Part shown: positions 22,801 through 34,800 of the stretch, in pieces | How the letters are laid out: the number at the start of each line of letters is the position of its first letter | Numbering within the stretch: the stretch's first letter is position 1 | Assembly (NCBI RefSeq): GCF_000003815.2 | Contig: NC_049980.1 | Location: forward strand, 2,601,460 to 2,665,459 | Length of the DNA stretch: 64,000 nt | Direction: 5' to 3' | DNA from: Branchiostoma floridae | Lineage: Eukaryota; Chordata; Leptocardii; Amphioxiformes; Branchiostomatidae | Made by a program: the position numbers and the translations under genes | The notes under the pieces: generated by a model | Database searches by the model: none | What the model saw: only the letters and a program-made list of their open reading frames with translations | What the model was told of the DNA's origin: nothing

Positions 22801-25800
22801 CCGTTCACATATGGAGACTCGTAGAGACGAGTCTACTATTATACTGAGAGTGAGGTGATGACTATTGTGCGACCAAGTTTAAAAATGAATATTATTGATA
22901 AAGAAGTGTATTTTGTTAGTTTTGCGTGTTGTAAATCTGCTACTCTTCAAATTTTACTTTTGATATCATACATCATAACTCATAAAGTCATAGGTCATAC
23001 AGATCCTGTTTTGTCGCTTAACGATCTCAATTCAGCGGGACATTAACAACCCAATGAACAATCTCAGTGGCCTTCGCCACAGAATCTTCTAGATATATCG
23101 ATCTGTGAGTCCGCCGGACACTCTAGTGTACATCTCAGAGCTGATGTAAAGTATGCGTTAATATAACTGCACTGTTTTAAAGCTATCAGCACAATCATAT
23201 AACAATTAGGAAACAAAAGAACTCGACAGTGATGCTTGCTACAGTATGAAAAATAACTCGTTCGGCACAATAATGCAGGTGGACTTGAGGATAGTATCAG
23301 CTAGCCCAACATGCATAATTGAACGCAATCAATAATTTATTGTTGAACCTGATCAATGATTCAGCGGTCCAGTCGGTCACGACCATCCCTGGTGCGGAGG
23401 CGTCAGGTTTTTCTGTGATTCCCGTACAATCGACAATCTGTTGTTTTTTTTTGGGGGGGGGGGCATAATTACATTACAGTTGATGCAATGTACCACAATG
23501 GCATCATAACTCAAGAATGTTTCAAAACATCTATATCTTTTAGTGTGAGTGAGTAACATCTGTATCCGCATAGCCGATATAACCACCCTTCGGCGTAACA
23601 CGTCAGTTTCAAAGGCTAAATCGCTAATCGTGGACGAGCAAAGTCCTGGTATGCCCTGAGATGCGACTATAAGTCATTTGATAGATCCGACAAGTATGGA
23701 AATAACTTGTTTGAGAAAGTCGCTTTTGTCTGTTTATGGAGGCTGTACTCAAAGGTCTATATTTTGAGCAGTGCTTTTTAACCTCCTTGGTTTGAGGTAG
23801 TCTCTACCAGACTCCGGGGAGCTGGAAAACCACCACAAAGGTGACATCATTTTCAGTGGAAATCCAGAAGAGTGTAGCCAGCCAGCTGCAAATGCTTTAA
23901 TGGCAGTTGTTAACCACAGTACTTGCAGACAAGCAATTACCTGGACAAGTACAGACCTTGATGGTGTACTTTTTCAAGGAGATGCACTATACACCTACAT
24001 AAAACCATCACTAAGATCTGGTGTGGAGTTCCTCTCCGTTGATGATATTCCAGACTATTTGCAACTTTACAACAATACTGTACGTGTATCAATAAAAGAG
24101 TCTTACACTGGAGACATATTTGCCACAAAAGCAGTCTATCCTTATTACACCTTAAAGAAAGCCCTAGAAGCAGCATTTGCTGANNNNNNNNNNNNNNNNN
24201 NNNNNNNNNNNNNNNNNNNNNNNNNNNNNNNNNNNNNNNNNNNNNNNNNNNNNNNNNNNNNNNNNNNNNNNNNNNNNNNNNNNCTCTTTTGTTCATTTCT
24301 CGGTTTTCCAGCGACCCGGAGTCTGGTAGAGACTAAGTTTGAGGTCATATACTGGCGCTTTCTCTGATGAAGTATGTAGGGATGATGTTCAGCACCGGAA
24401 CCGATCCTGTCGTATAGGGTGTCTAACTGGCTCATATGTTAGAGTCATGTTAGGCCATATTGATTTGATTATATGGATGACATCCTCTGGGAACTCCAAA
24501 ACTGATGCGAGCGAGCGAATAAAAAAAAAAGTTTGGCAAAAAAAAAATTGCCTTCAGTATGAAATCAAAGTGGCCAGGAAGGTTGAACATAGGACTAAAC
24601 ACACATAGTATGGTATACCAACAGTTAGGTGTAGAGACAAGTACATCATACGGGTGCAAAACATTTTTTTTGTCTTCTTGGACCAATTCGAAAAAAAAAT
24701 AGACCTGAAAAACAGGTTTCGCTAATTACAAAATGGACAAAATGTCAGCAGGCATTTGAGGTCTTACCGGGGCCCAAGAAGACAACAAGAGCGAAGTCAA
24801 GTAGAGTTTATAATCAATTGTACCAGGTCCAGGTTCAGGTCCGGACCTGTAAAAGATCCTCTGGACCTGAATTTTCTGTACTGGTACCTCCCCCTACCAA
24901 CAATAGATATTTTTCCTTCTGTCCTTTCACATCTTATTCTTTGACTTTAGATTTATTTTGGCATTCTATGGCCTTAGTTATCTGTTTTCTGATACCTTTT
25001 TTTCAATCTATGGAATATTTGTGCTCATTTTACAGCTGCTTTGCACAATTTATTGTGTGGTCAAAAACTTTTTTTTTTTGGAAATGGCCAAAAATTGGTG
25101 CGAGCGCGGATGTCATCCATATAATCAAATCAACATGGCCTTATGTACAGTAACAAGAGAGTCCATTCGGGAATAAAAATGGGTCATCTGTACGCGTTAC
25201 GTTACGTTACGTTTATACACATTTCATGACATATAACGTAACGTAACGTAATGTAAAGCGTACAGATGACCCACCATTCTTCCCGCATGGACTCTCTTGT
25301 GTCTGACCTTTTACGGGTTAGGTAAAAAGTCTAACAATGAACAAATATTTGTTCAGTGAGTCGGCTATAAAATGTAGGATAACTGGAAAACACATTAAAT
25401 CTGCTAGCAAACTATACTTATTTTCCCCGAGTGTCTTTCGTGGGAAGCTAAGTTGCTCAAAAATCGATAAAAACTGTTCTACTATAGTAAAACATGGGTG
25501 CGGTAAAAGTGCACTATGTTAACAACGACCAATTTTTGTTGAGAGGACAACTTGTGGTAATACCAGGATGATCCCTGTACTCCCAGCCGTCCGACCGGTG
25601 GCTGCCTGACCCGGGAGGAGCTGACCCGGAACTAATCCTACATTTACCCAGCAGACCTCAGGGTCATATCTATTAGAATGTACCCCTTCAGAGAAACCAG
25701 CGGACCAAACAACAACAAAGGCAGCCCGGCCAGTCTGTTTGGCGATTCTTGAATATTTCTCAATCTGTGTCAATGAGATGCAAACACACAGTCTAACATG

Positions 25801-28800
25801 TAGTCCGAGGGACATGTTGCTGATGCGGAACTTTCTCCTCAGTGTGGCGTAGTTGCCATGGCGCAGAACTGTACATGTCCTCTAGCTGTGCAGTCTTTTG
25901 GAAGCACGTTGTAGATTTGCCTGTTTAGAAACGTTATCATATATACTGGGTTAAAACACCGTGAAACCAAACATGACATGCTTGGATGTGTGAATAGAGT
26001 TTTCTCTGTGTCTGTTTGATATGTTTGATAAACAAAATTATCATATAGCCAGGGGACGTGGGCCAATCAGAAGGCCCCATTTCATGCTGGTTATGACGCC
26101 GTAACAGCCGTGCATTGAATTTTTGATTATCACATGTGTGATAAAACTTTTGAAAGTTTAAACCAATCAGGAGTACAGACAAACATGACGCTGGCCAATC
26201 AGAATGAGATATCCAGGAATCGTCCATCTGCCAAGATAGGGGAATAAGTACAGGCATGGCAGGGGGGATGGCTCCCTCTATTAACATCGGTAGTGCGTGT
26301 TTCTTTGTTCAAAGAAAACATTTGCTGTCTTAAAACAACATTGAATTACCTATAACATTTAAGACAATAAAATCTATTTCAAGTCATGTCCAATTTAAAC
26401 TGCAAATGGAAAATAAAATTATTTGCACCCCCGCCCATTCAAGTTCAGACGACAATAACACCACGGTCCGCCATTGAGTAGCGGTCATGGCGCTGGAGGA
26501 CCAAAATACTACCTTTCTTCGGAGAAGTCGTGTCTGGGTTCGTAGTGAATGAGATTCTCAAGAGCTGTGAAGCACAGGGATCCCGGAATACCTCAGGAAA
26601 GCCGGCAGAGATTTAGCGCCTGATACGAACGAACTCGACAAACTGGAGAATGGGCGAGTGGAGAAATACGGAGCGTGCAACAGTTTGTAACATAATGAAT
26701 CGACTTTGTTCTTATTTTAAGTCTTGGAACAGAAATACATTTCACGTTCAAGTTTTATGTTGTTCAAATTCACTGTTCAAATGTATGTACTGAATAAAAG
26801 ATGTATGTTTTAGAAAAGAATTTGTCGCTCCCACTCAACTGGAAACTCTACTCTACTCTAATCTACTCTTAAATGGGTCAGTGTGGGTAGGCTATATGAA
26901 AAGAGGGTTAATGACTCACCCGCTCCTCGNNNNNNNNNNNNNNNNNNNNNNNNNNNNNNNNNNNNNNNNNNNNNNNNNNNNNNNNNNNNNNNNNNNNNNN
27001 NNNNNNNNNNNNNNNNNNNNNNNNNNNNNNNNNNNNNNNNNNNNNNNNNNNNNNNNNNNNNNNNNNNNNNNNNNNNNNNNNNNNNNNNNNNNNNNNNNNN
27101 NNNNNNNNNNNNNNNNNNNNNNNNNNNNNNNNNNNNNNNNNNNNNNNNNNNNNNNNNNNNNNNNNNNNNNNNNNNNNNNNNNNNNNNNNNNNNNNNNNNN
27201 NNNNNNNNNNNNNNNNNNNNNNNNNNNNNNNNNNNNNNNNNNNNNNNNNNNNNNNNNNNNNNNNNNNNNNNNNNNNNNNNNNNNNNNNNNNNNNNNNNNN
27301 NNNNNNNNNNNNNNNNNNNNNNNNNNNNNNNNNNNNNNNNNNNNNNNNNNNNNNNNNNNNNNNNNNNNNNNNNNNNNNNNNNNNNNNNNNNNNNNNNNNN
27401 NNNNNNNNNNNNNNNNNNNNNNNNNNNNNNNNNNNNNNNNNNNNNNNNNNNNNNNNNNNNNNNNNNNNNNNNNNNNNNNNNNNNNNNNNNNNNNNNNNNN
27501 NNNNNNNNNNNNNNNNNNNNNNNNNNNNNNNNNNNNNNNNNNNNNNNNNNNNNNNNNNNNNNNNNNNNNNNNNNNNNNNNNNNNNNNNNNNNNNNNNNNN
27601 NNNNNNNNNNNNNNNNNNNNNNNNNNNNNNNNNNNNNNNNNNNNNNNNNNNNNNNNNNNNNNNNNNNNNNNNNNNNNNNNNNNNNNNNNNNNNNNNNNNN
27701 NNNNNNNNNNNNNNTAATTGACGAAGGTCATACGAAGGTATGTCAGGTAAAGAACGAAACTTTAAGTGCATTCTTTGTAATCCCTCGGTGCAGAACGCGC
27801 TAGGGTCCCTGCCATGACTCTTCTTCCGTATTAAATATCCATCGATTGTTCACATTTGGGATGGAATAGCGACCAAAGGTCCTGTTTGCATTTTTATGTG
27901 CATTATCTTTGTAGAAACGTCTAACGCCGCGCTAAACTGCGCGATCCTGTCGTGACTAACTCCCTCCCCTGGTTCACAGGAGCTGTACGACACCAAGAAG
28001 GCCTACAAGGACGCCCAGGAGAACCTGCGACTTCGGGCGCAAGAACAGGACTTCAAGACACGCACACACGAACAGGTAAGAAAATGACTCAGTATGAAGA
28101 CAGTTAGGATCGTTTTAACAAAACAAAACACCACGCGTAACGCCTTTGTCACATCGTCACATTGGCAACGACTTTCAACCGAAATTCTTGACCGCCAGAA
28201 ATCCACCGAATTTCAAATAGCGCCTTTTCCCAGAAAATCCACCTTGTTACATTATACCGAGCCCAGTGAACTGTTATCTCTAAATGTTATCTGATTCCTA
28301 GAATTACACAGTGATCGGAAGGATGTGATTTACCAACTTGGTGGCTGTGAAACGTACAGTCCTACAGGCGATGCCATGTTGCTAGAAGACTGCTACTTTT
28401 GACAGGATTTCGGAAGTTAATCCCGGACGGATCTCTCTTTGTCCAGATAAGACTTATCCCACTCAGCAGCTGTAGATGGTACACGGAGAAAAACACATCA
28501 ATTGTCAAGCTTAATCGTTTGATTGTTCCCTGTCTTGTCTTGTCGTCCAGGAGGTGAAGGAGGTTCGGAAAGAGATCCTGAACATATCCGTGGAGCTGGA
28601 GAAACTGAGGAACGAGGTGAGTCGTCTTCGCTATCATTTTGTTTGTCGCAATCGGTAAGATGTTTGACCCAGGCTCCAGACGTAACAGGTTCAAAACCGC
28701 TGATGTGTCACCGATGCTGTGCCCTTAGGAAAGGCACTTGACAGGACTTTCCTCACTTCACTCAGGTGAAAATGATTACCTAGCTTTGGTTAGGGCCGAC

Positions 28801-31800
28801 CCTCGGATAAAACGTTAAATGGGGGTCCCGTGTTTGAGGAGAGCCACACCTCGAGCACGTTAAATATCCCACCACACTTATCGAAACGAGTAGGGGTCCT
28901 TCACAGTGTTAGTGGTTTAAAACCTACAGTCCCATGGCCGCATCTGGGACAATTACTGTCGTATTAAGGTCACCTGAGTGGCGCCGAATGGCAGCTCGCT
29001 CCAGACCCTTGCGATGTAGCCGCGCCTATTGTAAGCTCCTCGCAATTCAGCCCCTGGTTGCCAAGAGAGAGTAGTCGGGCCATCCAAGAACAAAATTAAC
29101 GTCATCTCTACCCAAAGCTTAAGGAACCTGCAGTGCAAGATTCATCATGACTTCAAAATCATCTTATAACGTCTTGCTGAAATGGAGACATGAAAGACTT
29201 TTTAAAAAATCACGAGCTGGCTCGTTGTATACTTCAGTTTGGGTTGTCGCCGCACCTTAAATGTCACGAGAATATACATGGGCAGTTTCTTGTTCTGTTA
29301 TCGGAATCTTTCTTAGTGAATGGGCCGTGAGAGTTATAAATGAGCCGTAGAGCAGACTATCCCATTCTCTACTGTCTGCCGCTGTACGCCGTTCTGTCGA
29401 AAGGTAAAACGACCATCCCCGCATTGACGTGTCACTGGACATACTTAATACAAAAAACAAAGTTAGTCAAACAACTGGATAATGTTTGCAAACTGTCAGA
29501 CGTTTCAGACAACATCCGAAGTCTTTCGGCAGTAACACTGCTGCAACAAGCCGCTGACGGAAGATAGTGGATGCTGTCTGAAATGTCATACCGTTTTTAA
29601 AAATCATCCAATAACTTTTGTATTACCCCATTGCCCGGATATCTAACCTTCATCAACGATAAAACGGCATGTTTTAGAGATTGATCTGACTGCAACTCGA
29701 TTTCAGAACACAAAGGTTGCGATCGGCGTCCTGGGAGCACAGGGGGAGCTGCAGCAATACGTCACCGGGAACGAAGGGGTAGGAGCTGGTCGCCCCCCTC
29801 CCCATCATGGCGGCACTGTGGTGTCTCAGGGGAACCATATCAGAATTTTCACCTCCTTAAGCATTACTAACCACATCCCTAGTCCCACTTTGGAAGAAAT
29901 CACTTGCAAATGTTCACAGGGTGAGAGGTCCACAAGGTCAACACTAGTTGTTATGATTTATTCAGAGCATGATGACATAATTATTTCTGGGTCAACTATA
30001 ATGAACTTGCATCTTTAACCAAGGAGTTGGTGTAAATATAAGCATGTTTTTCCTGCCAGAATGCACAGCTGCAGTCAGAAGTTCATCAAGTTTCCCACAA
30101 TGCCAGCACGGAAGTGACGCAGTACGTGTCGATGCTAGAAAAGAGGGAGGTCGAATTAGAGGTGAGGAAAACAATAAGGAATCGTGGTGCTACATAATCG
30201 TGGTACTTCCATAAACTACATGCAACTAGTCTCCAAGCAGACCCTACGGCGCCTTAGAGATAATGGTGCCGCTATACTAAGTCCCTTGTCAGCTTTGATA
30301 CTATTTCTAAGGTACCGTAGGGTCTGATTGGAGACTACATGCAACAGCTAACTGCTCCAATACTTATTAACACCTATTCCCAGACCTTTCCCATGTCCTT
30401 ACGATTTGACATCTGTTCACATGTCTTAACCTACTGACACCTGTTCCCATGTCCTAACCTACTGACACCTTTTCCCATGTCATTATTCACTGACACATAT
30501 TCCTATAGCTATGTCCTTACCCACTGACACCTGTTCTCATGTCCTAACCCACTGACACCTGTTCTCATGTCCTAACCCACTGACACCTCTTCTCATGTCC
30601 TAACCCACTGACACCTCTTCTCATGTCCTAACCCACTGACACCTCTTCTCATGTCCTAACCCACTGACACCTGTTCCCATGTCCTAACCCACTGACAGCT
30701 GTTCCCATGTCCTAACCCACTGACACCTGTTCCCATGTCCTAACCCACTGACACCTTTTCTCATGTCCTAACCCACTGACACCTGTTCTCATGTCCTTAC
30801 CCCATGACATCTGTTCTCATGTCCTTACCCACTGACACCTTTTCTCATGTCCTTACCACTAACACCTGTTTCCGTGTCCGTATCCTTGAATAATGACACC
30901 TGCTCCTATGTCCTAACTGACACCTGTTCTTGTGTCCTCACCCATTGACACCTTATCCCGTGTCCTTACCCACTGACGTCTGTTCCAATATCCTTGAATA
31001 CTGACAACTGATCCTATACCTGGTTCCTATTTCTATAACCTTACCTGACACTTTCTCTCTTCTTGCCTTCTTGTCCTAATCAACAGAAACTTGTTGTCAT
31101 GTCTCACCTACTGACAACAAGTTTCCGTATCCTAACCCACTGACACCCGTTACCATGTCGTCCTTGCCTACAGGCACCTGATCCTATATCCTTGTCTACA
31201 GGCAACTGTCTCCATGTCCTTTACTATTGACGCCTGTCCCAATGTCCTTGCCTATTGACACCACCTGTCCCCATGTCCTAGCCTATTGACACCTGTCCCC
31301 ATGTCCTTGCCTATTGACACCTGTCCCCATGTCCTTGCCTATTGACACCTGTCCCCATGTCCTTGCCTATTGACACCTGTCCCCATGTCCTTGCCTATTG
31401 ACACCTGTCCCCACGTCCTTGCCTATTGACACCTGTCCCCATGTCCTTGCCTATTGACACCTGTCCCCATGTCCTTGCCTATTGACACCTGTTCCCATGT
31501 CCTTGCCAATTGACACCTGTCCCTATGTCCTCGCCTATTGACACCTGTCCCCATGTCCTTGCCTATTGACACCTGTCCCCATGTCCTTGCCTATTGACAC
31601 CTGTCCCCATGTCCTTGCCTATTGACACCTGTCCCCACGTCCTTGCCTATTGACACCTGTCCCCATGTCCTTGCCTATTGACACCTGTCCCTATGTCCTT
31701 GCTCAGACCCTGCACCGCAGCCTGGAGCAACAGAGGGAGGAGTACGAGAAGCTCATGCACATGAAGCTAGACCTGGAGCTGGCACTGAAGCATCATGGAC

Positions 31801-34800
31801 TGGAGTACACCACCATACAATATGAGTGAGTTTTGCCCATCGCCTTTCTACCTTTCGTCTTTTAGGGAACAAAAAGCATCAGCCCCTTGTGGAAAGGTCT
31901 GAAACAGATGAACAGCATACTGCATACATTTCGCATTAAACATATCTTTGTTGGTAGGTATAGGTATAGGTTATAAATTCGAAATGAACACAAGAAATAG
32001 CAGCCTATCAATGAGTGGGGTATATCGGCTGAAAGACCGTAGGCATGTCAGCAAATTATGTCAGCAGATAAGTTTGATAAAACTTCATTAATTCATCAAA
32101 GTGTTTTTGCCTTCCAGTGTGCACGACTGGTCTCCGTCCCACCGCAAATCATCTACTCCAAAGGGCACACCAATCCGTCGTCGCCCCCTCCATGAAATTA
32201 ACCATTCCAACAAAAAGAGGAAAGCTGAGCACCCATCACCTGCAGATGGTTCATTCCTGACGGATGAGGCTGCTTATGTCTCTGCAGAAGGCTTCGCTAC
32301 TGGTGAGGGGCGCGCTATGCAAACAAGCCACTCTGTCGCTAACGCCGCGGGGTTATCACAGGGTTTCGGAAATCAAGGGTTTCTACCACAGGGTTTTGAA
32401 TTCCAGGCTAGTCCTACTGGTGCGGGTGTGAGCGTTAATGGTGTGGGCCATGCTGCTGTTGCTACTGCTTTTTCCCAGGGAATCGCGGCGCACGCTAGTC
32501 CGGCTGATACCGATGTGTGTGTGCTCCATGCTACAAACACCCATGCGGGTTCTGCTACCGCTGCAGGTATATCCCAAGGTTTAAGAACCCAGGGTACTCT
32601 TGCTGGCTTGGGTGTGAGCGATAGTGGTTCAGAGACCTATGTGAGTTTTGCAAGCGCAGCTCCATCCCGAGCAGCTGGTGCCGGTCATGCTACGCAAACA
32701 TATGCGGGTCATCCTGCCGCTAGTCCCGCACACCTACCACAGCTCCCTGATCCCCATACGGGTGCAAGTACGGGTCATGCTAGTTTCTCTGTGGCTGACA
32801 GCGTCAGCCTTCTTCCCTCCGCTCAGCCTGCTGGTTGCGCTGTCTCTCCGGCGTCTGTCATCCCTCCGGTTGCTGCAGTCGTGGCACCTGCTCTGGGTGG
32901 TCCAAAGCGTGTTCTGCTGTCCTCTGGGGAATATTCGGCTGTAGACTCGAGTACTTTTGGTACGAGCCCCGCTTATGACAGTATCAGTAGTACCCCTACT
33001 GTCACTAGTACACCTACTGTCACTAGTACTCCTGCTGTCACTAGTTCCACTGTAGTTACTAGTACCATTGCTGCCACTCGTTCCACTGTAGTCACTAGTT
33101 CCATTGCTGTCACAGGCTCCACTGTAATCACTAATATCCTTCCTGTCACTCGTTCCACTGTAGTCACTAGTACCCTTGCTGTCACTAGTCCCATCAAGGC
33201 CACTGTTTCTTCGCTTGCTGTTGGTAAAGTTGGTACTTTTGATCCATCCTTTTGTCTTACTCCAACGACTAGAAGTGGTGAAAGTACGTCTCTCTCTAGT
33301 GGCTGCAGGACTGTACCCGATACTGAAAGGCTAGAGGGATCTGAACTTGTTAGTCCGCAACGAGTGCTCCTGTCCTCTGACGAATTTGTGGTGGTGGACT
33401 CTACTACTGAAACTAACACAGTCACTTTTCTCACCGGCAGTGCTGCTGGTACTCGTACTATCAGTGGAGTGACTCCTGGTGTTGCTGATACCGTTACCAT
33501 TGGTGAAGGGACTGTATCTGTTGGTACCAGTACCACATGTGGAGTGGCTTCTGGTGCTAGTGGCACCAGTGCCAACGGTGGAATGACTCCTGTTGCTAGT
33601 GGCATCAGTACCACTGGTGGAGTTACTCCTGATACTAGTAGTACCAGCACCTCCGGTGGAGTTACAACTATTGCCGTTAGTGCTGTTACTAATGGTGAAG
33701 GGTCTCCTGGCACTGGTACCACTACTGCAGTTACTCCTATACATGTAGATACCAGAACTGGTACTGTCTGTGGTGTTATTCCAGTTAGTGCCAGTGCCGG
33801 CCACACCATCGATTCCGTAACTCTCGTGGGAAAAGTGCGGGGTGTACCTTCGTCTGGCCTGTGTGGTCCGGAGCGCATAATTACCCCATCTGGAGAATAT
33901 GTCTTGTCTTCTCCAGGTGGAAATATTGACGCTATCGACGGTGCCAGTACCACTATAGATTCCGCGAGGGGTATGGCCGATGCAACACGTGCGGCTGTGC
34001 CTGATACTAACATGGGAACTGTCATTGCTAGCGGGGCTGCCTACAGATCCCGTGATGTGCTGCCCTCCCCCCACACCCATGATCATCCGCTTTCTGCTTC
34101 GGCTCTAAACGTCGCGCAGTCCACCAAAACCCCGCAAGGTGGCACTGTTGTATTTGGCTCTGCTACACCTGGGGGCAACACAGTTTATATTGGTGAGGGC
34201 TATGGTGCTGCGAACTTTCCAACTTTGTCTGGTGAGAACGTGGTGCCTGCGGAAGATACGGATGACAAAGGGGCTTCAACAACCAGCAGCCAAGTGCGAT
34301 CGCTAGGGGGCGCAGTGGTAGAAGGGGGAGCTGCCGAGGATGAGTCCAGAATTGCAGCTGCTGCAACAGTGGACGGTGTAGGAATGCCGCAGGGCTTCAG
34401 TGGTGGTAAGCAGGGTACTTATGGTAAGATAGTAACAGGCTTGCTTGAATCACCGCAGGTTAGCGACGTGTCGCCTGGCGAAGCCCCAGAAGCTGCTGTT
34501 GAATGCATGCTGACCAGATCATACGCGTCTAAAGTCACTGAGAAGAAACGTGAAATTACTGTACCCGATGACGCCCGAGCCTCTAGTGGTGGCCAAGCGG
34601 GTGTTACAGACACGGAGCTTGCCGTTGAGTCATTCAGCAGTACATCTGCTGATGCGGTTAGCTATGTAGATGTAGACGGCAACGTAAGCGCAGCTTTTGT
34701 AAGCACTACGGATGAGGCAGGTGAAAGTTGGAACCCTTTGGTGTCATTAGAAAGTGCTTATTATCAGGGCGTTACCTTGACAAGTGCTGCCCAAGCGGCC

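Larger units (their letters stand above)
23798..24336 (+). mobile_element. Transposon remnant with 21-bp inverted repeats and protease-like frame
   Basis: Perfect 21-bp inverted repeats lie at 23798-23818 (TAGTCTCTACCAGACTCCGG) and 24315-24335. They are flanked by the 8-bp repeat GTTTGAGG at 23790-23797 and 24337-24344 (one base offset). The enclosed DNA has a long open frame and a 100-N gap. The termini resemble those of the 30227-30337 MITE. Confidence 0.7.

Noticed and set aside
26881..27803. ~280-306-residue frames
   Set aside because: Made almost entirely of N; artefacts of the gap.
30370..31705. CRISPR-like look of the 28-bp repeat
   Set aside because: Units are directly adjacent with no spacers, and the genome is eukaryotic; a minisatellite.
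32973..34086. Two long minus-strand frames
   Set aside because: Antisense shadows of the biased Ser/Thr/Val codons of the IF-KASH tail exon; compositionally mirror images of it.
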